A stretch of 64,000 nucleotides of DNA from Apostichopus japonicus (GCF_037975245.1 NC_092572.1:3759501-3823500), one strand, 5' to 3'. Numbered from the stretch's first letter, positions 35,810 to 49,044 are shown. The notes: generated by a model from the sequence alone, not told the origin. Made by a program: numbers and translations.

Positions 35810-37485
35810 ATATCCTTTCCACCATTAACAATCTCACACCTCATAAGTGTCACTACCAGTCTTTTCCCTGTGAACTTATAAGGTTTCATTTTGACGGAAT
35901 GACAAATGAAGCATTCATTCGGAAACATGTGGCGTTCCCTCCACTCTCTTGGACCACTTGTATTGTCGGACCAGAGGGCGCGTTTCCTCGGCGGTTCGTT
36001 TTCATCTGCGTCATCATTCAGCTTGTTTACATCCGTTTCTATATGAGTAAAATTTAATAAAAAAATAGCTGTTAAATAATGTTTTGCAACAAGAAAGGTA
36101 AGTTTTAAAATTTTGAGCAAGGATTATTTGCCTCCAGTTTTTGTTACTTAAGATTCAAAGCATTTCGCCCCCAACTTTCACTCCCTAATCATTAGGATCA
36201 TTCAATAATCAAAAAGGAAAATAATATTTAGAGTTTAACTTTTATGTTTAAAAATTTGAAGGAAGAATAAATTGCCAATGTTCAGCAACATGCTCTAGCA
36301 AAATCTTTGAATTTCTCAAAGGCATTTAAAGTTACCTCGCAATCTTAACACAAGTTGACAGAAAAGGTTACATTTCCAAATTCAAAATGCATAAACTCTT
36401 GTAAATACTGTTTTTATTTTGTTTACTGTATTTGCCGTAACAAAAAAATTAATCTATATATGTCTTCTTCCTATTGAGGGCCCATTCCCATAAGTCATAA
36501 TGAACTAAGAAGTACATGCATACCATCAGTGTATCAGGACTACAGTACGTATATTGCTCATGTTTGAATGATGACAAGAAAATTACAACAAGAAAATTAA
36601 ATTTTGCTGATAAAATAATGCTCTATGTAGGCTATATGCAGTAGGCTATATGTAGTGTTTTTGATCAAACCTGTAATTTGCTTTGTCAGCCTGGTGTAAC
36701 CCACAAGTTGAGACATTTGAAAGAAATATGCTGGTCAATGGTGTTGTTTACATCACAGTCAAACTGTTTACTTATAGACCTTATACTGTGTGTGAGCATA
36801 TCTTTTCTGTCCAGATTGAATTTGAAAAGCCAGATTTGAATTAGGGTAAAATTTACATAGGCCTAGTACTAGTAGATATTGTGCCTTGCACCAGCAAGAT
36901 ATTTCTATCGCTATATTACCTTTGCATAGTGGTTATATTGTGTACGTTAAAATTCGCCAAGTTTAGTCAAATTGGCTGAGCTCTACGCCGAACATACATT
37001 TCTTTTCCAAGTGGGCAATTTGGAAAAACAGTGGTAGGGCCTAGCCGCCTAGGTTTAAATAAAATTAAGGGTCTGGTTGGAGGAAAAAAATGGATTAATA
37101 CAGAATCTTACACATTTTTGACAAAAATACTAGTACATACCTGCAGCGCGTTTTTCAGCGTGTTTTGCCTGCCTTTTGACTTTAGTTATGTCGCAAAACC
37201 GTTTGTAACATTCAATGTGGTATCATCATATATGTCTCGATGTAGTAAAACTTCCCCAACACATTCTGGAATTGTTAACGTTAGGCCGATCGCCGTCGCG
37301 GAATTTCTGGCTATTTCTGCCTCCTTGCAATCAAATTGTGTCCACTCCAAGGCAAATTTCTTAAATCTCTCTTATGAATTACTTGTCAGTTCAATAAATT
37401 TTGATTTAGAGCAATCTTTAACGTGTATAATACAGTTTTCTCGAAGCGACTTTCGTGTAACACCTTCACTACTGAACGCGGCCAT
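35810..37485 (-). pseudogene. Two-exon repeat-family N-terminus with Cys-rich module (decayed)
   Basis: Minus strand. Exon 1 from an ATG at 37485 reads MAAFSSEGVTRKSLRENCII, meets an in-frame stop after IELTSNS (37368-ish) but stays open afterwards (ERFKKFALEWTQFDCKEAEI). It then changes frame and ends AKHAEKRAA with a GTATGT donor near 37142. An acceptor 'catatag' near 36032 opens exon 2, whose phase agrees: ETDVNKLNDDADENEPPRKR, ALWSDNTSGPREWRERHMFP and NECFICHS. The layout (N-terminal Cys/His module, basic linker, then C-x2-C) resembles N-termini of multi-copy uncharacterised proteins in cnidarian and echinoderm genomes. I cannot name the family. It abuts the BEL/Pao fragment, perhaps through insertion. 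Confidence 0.45.
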
Positions 37486-37858
37486 TTTTGTTTTCGGAAC
37501 AATTGTTCTGTCAATATTAACAATCGTTGTGATTGGTTGATTCGCCGAAATTTCGTGTATGCCGCAAGAATGTCTCTCGTACGACATTTCTGATTGGTAG
37601 AAAATAGCCTCGTAAAATAACGCAAAAGGACCCGATTTCTGTTAGATTTTTACCAATTTTTAAGCATATATACCAGCATCGCAAGTGGGGACAACTGAAT
37701 ATCCATTCAGAATAATATTTTCATATTTATCATTCACATATTATCCCCTCCCTCTTTGAGTTGCACGGAATGAAACGAAATCAAGGGATGTACCACGGCC
37801 TAGTATGACTGGCAGCGTATGTCCTCCTCCTTGTCGCATAAGTCAATATTATCGCTTA

Positions 37859-38514
37859 CATGTCGCACATCTTTAGCATGCCGCACATCTTTAGCATGTC
37901 GCACATCTTTAGCATGTCGCACATCTTTAGCATGTCGCACATCTTTAGCATGTCGCACATCTTAGCATGTCGCACATCTTTAGCATGTCGCACATCTTTA
38001 GCATGTCGCACATCTTTAGCATGTCGCACATATTTTGCATGTCGCACATCTTTAGCATGTCGCACATCTTTAGCATGTCGCACATCTTTATCATGTCGCA
38101 CATCTTTAGCATGTCGCACATCTTAGCATGTCGCACATCTTTAGCATGTCGCACATATTTAGCATGTCGCACATATTTAGCATGTCGCACATCTTTAGCA
38201 TGCCGCACATCTTTAGCATGTCGCACATCTTTAGCATGTCGCACATCTTTAGCATGTCGCACATCTTAAGCATGTCGCACATGTTAGCATGTCGCACATC
38301 TTTAGCATGTCGCACATCTTTAGCATGTCGCACATCTTTAGCATGTCGCACATCTTTAGCATGTCGCACATCTTTAGCATGTCGCACTTCTTTAGCATGT
38401 CGCACATCTTTAGCATGTCGCACATCTTTAGCATGTCGCACATCTTTCGCATGTCGCACATCTTTAGCATGTCGCACATCTTTATCATGTCGCACATCTT
38501 TAGCATGTCGCATG
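37859..38514. repeat. 18-bp minisatellite, about 36 copies
   Basis: The unit catgtcgcacatctttag repeats almost without change. Several units lack one t (37965, 38125) or vary (atatttag, atcttaag, atgttag). Because 18 is a multiple of three and the unit has no stops in several frames, long open frames appear on both strands (hexapeptides MSHIFS and MRHAKD). I treat these as non-coding. Confidence 0.97.
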
Positions 38515-38549
38515 CAAGTCTTTAGCAACTCCACGCTATGATAGCACTA

Positions 38550-40670
38550 TGGTATGCCCTTTTCTAGCTTCCAATCACCGACCACCTATATCAGAATGTT
38601 AAATAACAGAGAAAATAAACATTCATATAGTCAGGAAAGTCGAATTTTCCAAACAAAATTTAACTTATACCGCAACTTTGGGGAATACAAGAGCCACATT
38701 TATGTTTGATATATATACAAAAATAACCAGAATGCAAAGAACACACTTCAATTCAAGTAATACAACAAAAAGCATTGAAATGTGAAAACAATTTTCGCAT
38801 TGGCAGCATATGACCGAAAAGGATACTTATAGTATTCTTCTACTCAGCATTCAGATATTGTGTTTACAATGTTTTCACAATTTGACCCCAGTCGACCTAA
38901 AATTACCTTTGATCTCTACCAAATTCCACAGGTTTCTTCTACTCAATGTCGTACCATCAATAGACTAAGCACCTGTACAAGCTTCCTCTCTTGATAATAT
39001 CCTTTGCACAAGGTTTTAACAATTTTACCTACAACCAAAGCAATATCCAATAATCTTCTTTCGCTCAGTGTGATACACCTACGAACTAAAATTAGATTAG
39101 TCAAATCTGTCTCTCCTTGGGATATAATGTTGAGATTTAATGACAGCTGTTGAATCCAAGGTACTTTTGACCTCTAGTTATACCTATAGGCTCCCTGTAC
39201 TCAAGTTGGCACACAAACATATCAAACGTGAGATCTGTTAAAGCTGTTCGTCAAGTATATCAGGTTAACCAGGGTTTCACAATTCCACTCATTTTAGGAG
39301 ATGGCAACTCCCAATAACTTCAACGAGCAACGTATAGGAATTTGTATGCCAACTTCCCTAATGCTCAGATTATATTCACAAATTATATCTTTTAATGAAT
39401 GTTGGACTGGGCTATCATTTTAAAGGAGCTATACAGTGAAGCAAAGAGTAACATCGATTGAAAAGTGTACCAAAATTCAATGAAAGACTCATTGTTGTTT
39501 TTAAGAATTATTATTTATTATGAATTCACGGATTAGCAAATGTTTGAATAAACTTCAAATATATATTATAATGCTCTCAACAATTCCCAAAGGAAATGTT
39601 TTAAATTAACAAACGTTATGGCCATGTTAGCATATCTAGCGTTTCTTGGGGTCACAATGCGGTCCTCTAACCGATTTTCAAATACGTACTATGGTGTTCT
39701 GAAACTCTTCTTGAATTTGTATTTACTCTTACCGTTCACGATATGGATATAATGTTTGGATGCTAAAAATGTGATCGATATGTAAAGATTGCTATAAAAG
39801 TGTGGCATTTCAAGGGTATACTGCATGTTGAAAAAGTAGGCATACCAGTACGATAAAAAAAAACGTTTGTAGTCCATGTCACCTGTGCTACTCGTCAATC
39901 TCCATCAAAACCTTCCAGTTGTATTCTATTTTTCACCTGAATTTTCACTTATTGGTTTAATGATAGCCTTTAGATATGTGTACACTTTGAGTCTGATAAA
40001 TACTATTAAGTATAGCTTGATGGCTTGGTACAGCCAATATGACAAGCAAAACTAATTACCAGATACTTTTTAAATGATCGAAAAACTGTACACTTCACCA
40101 CGTTTAATATGTGTTTTTTGACATCCTCTAATCCTTTCAAATTTATGTTACATTGAATATTTACACTTGTACTTTTCCATTGATGTATGGCACATTGTAT
40201 TATTTTCTTTTGGGACTCGGGAAAACTTTATCAAACCTAGCACTTTTGGACAAGGAATTTGCTCTTTTCGCAAAAAATTCCTAAGCGCTCACGTGACTGC
40301 AGGTCACCCTGTGATGCATATGTGCGGAGTCGGTTGAGGAAAAATTTCGATCACCCTACTCACTTCAAACACTACGCCAATACTACACTCTGTTATACTG
40401 TTAATATCAAAAGTTCAAGAAGCCAATGAATTGTGTAGTAGGAGGTTGCAAAAAACACTTCTGAAAACCGAAATTTAAGTTTCTTTTCCTTTCCCAGTCA
40501 TCAAAACGACGAAAACGTACCAGGCTTTTGGATTAATTTTGTAAATAGCACCCGCAAAGATTTTCTCGCTCCCGGGGTTTCCCACCGTCTGCAGGAATAT
40601 ATATGTTCAGTGCACTTTGACACAAACACGTATTATAGGCAGTAGTACATGTCTACGCAGAGGCTTAATA
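38550..40670. other. No gene recognised
   Basis: 38870-39300 holds scattered, diverged inverse copies of the 147-bp family ('tgaccccagtcgacctaaaa', 'gatataatgtt'). The rest is AT-rich without features. Confidence 0.4.
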
Positions 40671-40672
40671 AC

Positions 40673-43600
40673 GGATAGCATCTGAGCTGTTTACTGCTCA
40701 TCTAGTTCTCTGTGTACTGACTCTATTTTTCAGAATAGATCATAGTGAAATGTGCAAATAATATAAATGCAGATAATTAAACCCACCTCTTTAATTAAAT
40801 TCTTCAGGTATGCATCCAAAGCCCAGTATGACAATGACAATGACCCTAGTTCAATGCTTTCCATGTCTCGGTTTCAGTGACATTCCTGCTGTGAAACCGA
40901 GACATGTAAGTATTTAAATTGGCGTAAATATTAGCTTGGCTTTGTATGATTGATAGTTTTTCTGGTGGTTTATATGGTAAAAGGATCCCTCTTTAACTGA
41001 TTTTCATGACCTTTGGTGGAATAGTTTGCCATAACGAATGAATGATATTATCTGCTTATTATTTTGTTATTGGTTTTACATTATTTAATTGCCATTTCTC
41101 TCGAGATTGTTTGCTTGCTTGCAGAATTAAAATTTAGGAAATGATTTTGATGAAACTTATCAATGTCTTTGAGGACATTTTTCGGCTGCATGTTAAGTCT
41201 GCACAGATGACAGCCAAATAAGAAATCAAAGGATTAAGCACCTGTTTGTATGCTAAATGAATTAAAACCTCCACGTTGACTAGGTCTGTACAATATGTGT
41301 GGTTAGTGAAGTTCATTATATTAAGGAGATATTTATTGGCATTTTCCTTCAATTAACACATATATGCATTTGACATATGACGGCCGAATTGTTCCTCTGA
41401 AGGGCCACATGGTGGGACTGGGGTTGAAGGCTCCCTGGTTAGAATTTGAAAGGCCCTGAAACTTATAGGGGCTAACTGTGTTGGTTTAATCAAATAAATA
41501 GAATAGTTTGCATTTTTTGTAAATTTATTACATACATAAACAAATATTCTACCACTACAATATACCTATGGTCTGCTAAGTTACCGGTTTATGTATTTAA
41601 TTGGCATTCAATATTTTGCCAGTAAATGTCAACAATGTTGGGCCTGCAAATACTGTTTTGTGTTCAAAATACCGTAAAAGGGGCTTTCAAAGTTGGCTTC
41701 TTTATTGCTTAAGAGTTATACAAGGCAGATACTTGTTATTGTACATAAACTGCTATATAATAAGCAATATATATGATGTACCCTCGGCCGGTGCCAAACA
41801 CGTCATGCTTAAATTGTTGCCAGGGGTGGGGGTGGTGGTTCCATCGTGGACCTGAGTTTAAAGCCATACTTTCCTAATTGCCATGGAATCATAAAGGGTG
41901 CTAGAGTTACTTAATAGTATATTGATCTTTATTTCTCATTGTAAATAATCATAATAAACAGTTCAAAATGTTTGTCGATTACAGCAGAGGCCAACATCAT
42001 TTGAGTTCATCAGAAGTCCAACACTGAAAATCCTTATCATAACTGGTATGAACATATTATTTGGCACTGTTCTACATTGAGTAGTAAACACTTTTAGTTG
42101 AAGCAGACATTAAGAAAAGTCAGTTTAGGTAAACAGATATGAAATGTTGCATAGTAATAAAAACTCCAAAGCCAAATTCAGAGTCATTCTAAGGACCTCT
42201 CTATAATATAAGTACCTCTTGGACATTGGTAGTGTTCACAAGTGAGTGTGTTCACAGGAGAGTGAGAGCACATTCGGGGCAAGAAATTCCAGAGCCTTGT
42301 GGATTTCCTTCTTGAAATGTGTCAAACAGAAACTTATGGTAATTAATATAGTAATGTAAGACTCACTGCAACATTTTTTTTAAGCAGTACTGAAAAACCT
42401 TTTAGGTTCCATACTGGAAGTCAAGGAACCTATATAGTCAGGTTAGCGTGTGTGTGTATGCGTCTGTGACACTTGCTTGGGTCCGTCATAACTTGATCAG
42501 CAATGGAGTAACGGATATTTGTCATACTAGATATGCATATGTATTCAAATGAGAAGGTGTGCCACGTTGTGTTTTGCAATGACGTTATGAATACTAATGA
42601 GGTATGGGGTCAAAGCAAAATTTTTACATTGCAATTACTCTGCAACCATAAGTCGGATTGTAGCAAAACTTGATATACAGTTGTTACTTAAAACCTGGTG
42701 CATGTAAGCCTTAATTGTTTGGGACCATCTGGGCCCCAAACAATTCAGGGCCCATTTTCGGGCCGCGTGGGCCCAACTATTATTTCCACCTCAAATGAAT
42801 TTTGGGACACATTCTTTATGCCCGATATTTTTTGAAACCAGTTTGGCCCTCATTTTTTGTGCTTCAAGTTTTGAGGGCAAATATATTTTTGACCCAGTTT
42901 GTTTGGGCCACATTTTTTGGAACCATTCAGACGTACAATTTTATCTGGACCATAGTGCCCGTTGGGCTCTCGTTTGTTAATTTTTCTCTATTCGCTGTGT
43001 GTGTGCGCGCCATCTTGCTCATATATGCATGCTGGCAATATACACACTCACTTTTTCAGCATGGCAGGGTGAAAATGACATTTAACCAGTGCATTAGATC
43101 TTCTACGTTGTTGCTTCACATAGTATGTGTTTGTTGGTCGTTATATAATTATCTGATATTTCCAAGGACTTGTTCTTCCACAGTTAAAGGTCAACAAGGC
43201 ACACAATAAAAGCTTCTAACCAATGATGTGATTGAATATATATATAGGGAAGGTGAAAGGTCAACATTTTTCAAATATTGATAAACTATTATGTTTGTTA
43301 TGTTCAATTGTCATGAGTAGATTTACCATAGTGATTATGGTACTGGCCAATGATTATGGTAGGTCAACAAAATTCAAACACTGAATCCTTGTAATTTTGT
43401 GAGTGGCAAGTTGGATGAATACCACATATATGTCTATTTGGAATAGACACAAACTTCAGTCTGCCTCTCCAAGTAGAACTTGTTATTGATTTTAACCACG
43501 GTTGACGAGGGGTTGGAAACAGATTTGGAGGTTGCCTTAGGTTCATAAAAGGGATCAAGTGGGTGATGCTCCAGAATGACTACAAAGACAGTTTGCTTTG

Positions 43601-45215
43601 CTGTTTATTTTAAGATTATTTTAAAATTGGAATTTCCAATCAGAAAGTACATCTTGCCTTGTAACGCCAGTACAGTAACCATACCGGTAGGTATCATAGC
43701 CAAAGTAACGCATATTTACACACAGACCTAACGTCTAACCTTGACCCGTGCATTGATGAGCGCGAGAGTCAAAGTAGACGCTAACAATGGAAACAATAGC
43801 TTAAAATATCTAGCTACGCCGCGGGCAAAATTGTCTGCCAGGAATAGTAACAATAACGTGAAAGAAACTCTACGGGTACTCTATTATTAGCTCGATTGAC
43901 AGTGTTCATTGTAGCATAAGTTTATGACTATAGCATGTGGTTCCTGCGAATAATTGTGCTTTAGAAGTTGGCTACAGTATAGTTTGTACGTTGAGTTTGC
44001 CGCACTAATGCAAAGCTGACATATTGTGCGATGTAAAGCTAGCGAGTTGTAAAAGTGCAAGGGTTCTTCCCACGTGTGGGTTTGATAAAAATTAAACTAA
44101 CAATTTTTTTTTTTCCAGTCGTGATAACAAAACTGCAAGAATAGAAACTTGAAACTTGCTGTATATTTAAAATGAATTTACAGTTTTGCAGGGGGAAACA
44201 TTTTCTTACAAATTTGTTAAATAATAATTATGCTGTGATGTTGAAATCACGTTTGTTCATTGCTTAAAATGTAGGAGGTGTGACACCATTCAGGGTTGGG
44301 ACTCTATAGAATTGCGATTACTCGACCACAATTAAATTGGAGTCGCCTAAGCTTATATCCAACACTAACAGTGTGTTGGTCTGTCCAGATATAGGCTACT
44401 GCAAAATTAAGTGGGTTACGTGATCAATGAATATATTTGGTTGTTTAGTTTGTTACTTCGAAAAATCACATCCGTGTACTACAAAATACTGTACTATAGT
44501 AAGAAAATAAGTGGTGTTTATGTATCTTTCAAATATCGGTAATTCGAGTGTTACCTGATCATAGTCATTAGAAATACCAGTACAAAAATGTCTTGGTACC
44601 ACACAACACTATAATGCTGATCTCTGTATTAGCCATAATAAAATCTACAACAGTGTCTGTATATCTTTACACCTTGTCATTATTCTGTATAATTCTTCTA
44701 GAGCTCGATAAAGTATGTGCCATTTTGATCCTGGTAACATGCTATCGAAGAAGGACATAATATGTAAAGAAAATAGAAGCGGCTTGGCAAGATTTCTTGC
44801 AATTTAGTTGTGCATCATTAGTAATAGGATGCTTTAAGAATATTTATTGCACAATGGATCAACTAGCCTATATCGCTTGTCATTGATGCAGTTAATGAAA
44901 CATTTTAGATACCAAATCAAAAGATATCTAGAAATTTGCCAAGAAAATTTTTCACATTTACTACATGTTTGTGAGGGGGTAAAAGGGGGGGGGGGCAGCA
45001 GTGTATGTCTGTGAGTCTTTGTGACGATGTATCTTGTATACACTATAACTCGACAAGGAAACGATGGATTATTGTGTACGCTTGGTGGACGGATGACCCA
45101 AGGTGCTCATCTCTTGAATATTAATGAGTTTATTGGGTAAAAAGTCAAAATCTTCGAATTGCAATAATTCTGCAACTGGAAGTTGCATTTCTTCCTAACT
45201 CTATATTGGTTGCTG
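40673..45215 (+). repeat. Segmental duplication, copy B (pairs with 22455-26265)
   Basis: Collinear with copy A (block coordinates are given there) but carrying about 2 kb instead of 1.1 kb between the third and fourth blocks. It lacks both hAT MITEs present in A. 42700-42960 is a local run of 'ttgggcc(a)cattttttg' type repeats. No gene recognised. Confidence 0.85.
40862..40906 (+). repeat. Conserved short hairpin in copy B (perfect arms)
   Basis: The arms catgtctcggtttca and tgaaaccgagacatg are exact reverse complements around a 15-base loop; counterpart of 22765-22809. Confidence 0.8.
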
Positions 45216-45219
45216 GTTT

Positions 45220-45660
45220 CTAGTAGGTGCATTTTTTGTGTTTAATAATTGGACATGCATATTAATGAGGGGGTGAAGCTTCACATTATATCGTTAACAA
45301 TATTTTGTATGATTTACACAATAACTCAACAAAATAATGATGGATCATTGTCATACTTGGAGAGGAGATAGCTCATAGTGAGTATAGATGAACCATATTG
45401 TCAAAGGTCAAAAAATGAAATTACAATAAATTTGCAACTGGAATTCGATTTAGTTTCCTACTAAAGTATTGTTATATATATGTTGATGACGGATGCATGT
45501 TCATGTGTGGTCAATTTATATTTTGTATATTTATTAAGGGAGGGGCTTGATATTGTTATATTAACAACAGTTTGTATGGTACATAGGCTATTAACTGAAT
45601 GATGGATATTCACCATGCTAAGTAGTTAGATCAACCCTATCGACTTTCCTGTTCATATCA
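45220..45660. repeat. Degenerate tandem units following copy B
   Basis: Blocks 'cacaataactcaacaaaata', 'atgatggatcattgtcatac' and 'ttgcaactgg' echo 45040-45190 and 42490-42660, suggesting a repeat of about 170-200 bp related to the 147-bp family. No gene. Confidence 0.5.
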
Positions 45661-45990
45661 AAATATTTAAGACCAAAATTTGTACATAAGCAAGGAACCC
45701 CACACGATATGGTATTCTATACTTCATTGTAATATTTGAAAAAAACTCAAAAGTTGCAATTGTCACAACTATTGATATGTACGTCATGGTAATAACGCAG
45801 TGTCACGAATTAGTGACATGACGTGTCAGCAAAAACACTTAATTTGAGTCAATAGTGGAGTGACTTGCTTAAAACGCTCAAGATTTTTTTTTAATATTAT
45901 TATTATTTTCGGTTTTTGACAGGATGATCACACCGCTTCACCACTTTTATGGGAAGATTATAGTCTGTTTTCTGTCAAGTCTCTTTATAT

Positions 45991-46381
45991 CAGGGGTTCC
46001 CTAACTGGGGTGCATGAACCCCCATGGGGTGCGTGAGCCCATCCCAGGGGGTTCGTGAGACGTTTCTGAAAGTCAAAACTAGAGTACTTTTTTGTTGAAC
46101 TAAAACCTGAGATATCATATAATTTAGTGAGATACAAAAGTCGTACCTATCGACAAACTCTTTTCGCGTTCCATACGCATATGTTGCCATAGTAGTACCT
46201 TACCATGCATGTGATAAATAACTGAATTATGAAACAGACACAGGCTGTTATGCGTATTATAGTATAATAATGACTCAGATCGTGTCTCGCAAAGTTGGGG
46301 GTTCGTGGACAACTCTGATATCCACAATGGGTCCGTGGGGGGGGGAGGGGGGTGGGTGGGGATACAGTTATGGAAACCCTG
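45991..46381. mobile_element. hAT-type MITE, 391 bp
   Basis: It starts caggggttccctaac and ends tatggaaaccctg (imperfect TIR). The flanking octamers ctttatat and ctctatat agree at 7 of 8. The inner text 'gggttcgtggacaactctg' is typical of small hAT MITEs with G-rich sub-ends. No coding. Confidence 0.8.
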
Positions 46382-46666
46382 CTCTATATAAAAGCTGAGG
46401 AAGAGAAGTTTGGAAGAACAACAGATCTTGTATCTGACTTATCTGGTGGCTTCATTTTGGGTGTTAAAGACATAAGGATCAAAGGACTGTGTATCCTGCA
46501 TGGAAACTGTTTTCCTGTTTTCCCAAAAGAGCCCTGACCAAACTAGTAACTAACATGAAAAGTCTGTAAAACAGTTTGGCACAATCTTAGATATTGTGAT
46601 TGACCATGCTTTTCTTAACCAAGAAACTGTGCCAACCAGTAAAGCTCTTAAACTAATTGGTATACA

Positions 46667-47218
46667 CAGTGGCGGAGCTAGGGGTATTGGTCAAGGGGGG
46701 CGAGAATGGTCTTTAGGGGCGCTTTCGACACTATCTAAGCGGAGCGCCACCACAGGTTGGCGCGGAGCGCACAGAATTTTTTTGAGTAAAGATACTCCCT
46801 AGATCGCCGGAAATGACCCTTTCCGGGCCTTGCTAATTTGCAGATAAACGAAGAATAAATAGGTATCATCGCCATTTGTGATAACTCGGAACTTTATATG
46901 GGTGTTGAAAGTACATGCGCTTCATCACAATCCCTGTGGTATCTTTGTGGGTGCTCATGTTTTCGTAGCCCTGACACAATGCCTGTTGTGCCTATTAGGT
47001 ATTTTGGACCAAATGCCAACAATACCACATCTTGTCAGACAATTATACACCAACAAAATGTGAAAAATGTCAATAGGTAGATGATAGCGCAATAAAAAAA
47101 AGTCAATAATCGCGAATAAGTAAAAAGTGGTAAAGCTGAAAAGGGCGCCAGCAGTCCATTTGAGTCCGTCAGGGGGGGGGGGCATCCGCCCCCTGACTGT
47201 ATGGACGCTCCGCCACTG
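46667..47218. mobile_element. hAT-type MITE, 552 bp, exact TSD
   Basis: The ends cagtggcggagc and gctccgccactg are perfect 12-bp repeats. The exact duplication ggtataca is at 46659-46666 and 47219-47226. It is the same family as 24929-25307 in opposite orientation, with about 170 bp of extra centre. The hairpin module is at 46730-46770. Confidence 0.95.
46730..46770 (-). repeat. GC-rich hairpin module (copy 4)
   Basis: actatctaagcggagcgcca, then ccacaggttggcgcggagcgc. The adjacent 'agatcgccggaaatgaccct' (46801-46820) is the extended core in reverse. Confidence 0.85.
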
Positions 47219-47229
47219 GGTATACAGTA

Positions 47230-48690
47230 TAGCAGCATAGCCACTATGCTCATTTGCATTCTGGTTTTAGTGGATACTGGTCTTCTTATATATCTTGTGA
47301 CTGCTATTTTAAAAGTGTATAAAAACTCACAGGAAGTACTAGTATCAACTTTCATTTATTATAGTTTGCATGTTGGATTTAACAATAGTTTATAAAACAT
47401 TTCAGACATTAGACTTAGTTACTTATACTTCCACCGCATTTACTTATATGGCTAATCCATCTCGTGGTTTCTTTTACATTAAAAGATGGTTAAAACAATC
47501 ATTAAAATTTCTCTGCTATTCGAAAGTACTCACCTTAATTACACTTGTATCAGCATACTGTGTCTGTAATTCAAACTACTAACTTGATAAGCAGGGCAGG
47601 TATACAAAGCAAAACATTGTTTTCAAGGGGTATAACACCACAGAAGGTGTAATTATCATGACAGAGAAGAAAGGAAAATGGGGAAACCTATATGGAAATT
47701 AGCAGATTCTTTGTATCTCATGTTCAAATCAAATTTTTCTGTATTCAGTTTATTATGTGATTCTTCTGCCATTGCAGTTTTATGTATGCAATGCTGGAAT
47801 ATGGTTGCCACAGAAACACCGTTTGTTGTCAGGGTTTCAGTAACTAGGACATAAGTTTTTTAATTTTACATATTTTCCTGCTTCGGGTTTACCACAGGCA
47901 GTCTAAAACACATCATTTGCCATATCCCTTTAAAAAGGGAGAACAATTTGCCACTTTTGCATTAGAACTCTGTGAATCACGGATTTACGTAACTGATACC
48001 CTAACTTGTGAAGAGAGTGCAATCAATTTTTTCTTACTTCAATGGCTTTATAACTAAGATTCATTAAGTGTTAAGTAAATCCATATTTTCCTGTGCCATA
48101 TTTACTCCAATCTATTTAATCCTCTATGCAGGTTAGGTGTCTTCTGTGATTTCTGTCATGTGACTAATTCTGTTGATTGAGTTATGCATTATGATTATTT
48201 GCAAATACTTTAACTTTTGGCAATATCATATATCAAGTGCAGTATAGGCTATGTATTTCTGTTCTCTCTTGGTGGGGACATGTAAGCATGGGACTTGGAT
48301 TACTAATTCATACATCGTTTACAGTGCAAGAAAACTCACTGAAAGAGAACGTTCTCTTGTCCTGTCAAACAATTCATATACATATAACTGGAATTGTGAT
48401 TGGTGGTTCTCCTATACATAGCAACAACTTAGCAGGCCATTTAAGTATAGTATTCTGGGATGACAGTGCAAAGCTTTAAAGAAGCTATAAAGTGCAATCC
48501 ACTTCCCTAGACTTAATTCACGTGATGCATGTCCTTTCATTCTATTCTACTATAATTCATAATTTGTCCATGGAATTTGGTAAATATTTAGAAAAGTCCT
48601 GAAATTATGTGAAGATCATAAGGCAGCTGCGTGATGGCAGAGAAAACTCATACCGTATAGTATTAATTTCAGTATTTATAATATTTTAAT
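47230..48690. other. No gene recognised
   Basis: Contains short open frames only (47370-47582, 48237-48479) without recognisable domains. Confidence 0.4.
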
Positions 48691-48693
48691 AAA

Positions 48694-48730
48694 CACACTC
48701 ACACACACACACACGCACACACACATACAT
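48694..48730. repeat. CA microsatellite
   Basis: (CA)n with small interruptions. Confidence 0.9.
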
Positions 48731-48770
48731 GATTTTATCGTTTAATACACACGCATGTTTGTGTTTCATT

Positions 48771-48926
48771 CAGACCGAGGACCCCATTGTATTTTCCATT
48801 GTTCAAATCCACGTACCCTAACTTTAACAATACCCCATACAATAGAATTCTTCCGAGGACGTGGTGATTCTTTAGAAATCACAACCGATGACCTGAAATT
48901 CTTTTGTTCAAGTCCTCGGTCAGATA
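48771..48926. repeat. Small TIR-bounded element, about 155 bp
   Basis: The ends cagaccgaggac and gtcctcggtcag pair at 11 of 12. No clear target duplication. Possibly a small MITE. Confidence 0.45.
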
Positions 48927-49044
48927 GAAAAACAAACGCACACAAACGCACATATATATATATTTGATTTTATCGCTTAATTTTAATATTCCTAATACAC
49001 TAGTAAAATTTCGCCCTGCACCATTATTTTAAGCTGAAAACAAA

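Noticed and set aside
35620-36057. 145-residue plus-strand frame
   Set aside because: Antisense to the BEL/Pao and Cys-rich frames, which carry the recognisable motifs.
37031-37540. Longest plus-strand open frame (169 residues)
   Set aside because: It lies antisense to the decayed repeat-family exon on the minus strand, which has recognisable composition and a splice donor. The plus frame has no known domain.
37859-38514. CRISPR-like array
   Set aside because: The repeats are directly adjacent with no unique spacers, and the genome is eukaryotic.
38106-38541. 137-142-residue open frames with hexapeptide repeats
   Set aside because: They are the reading of an 18-bp minisatellite, open on both strands at once.
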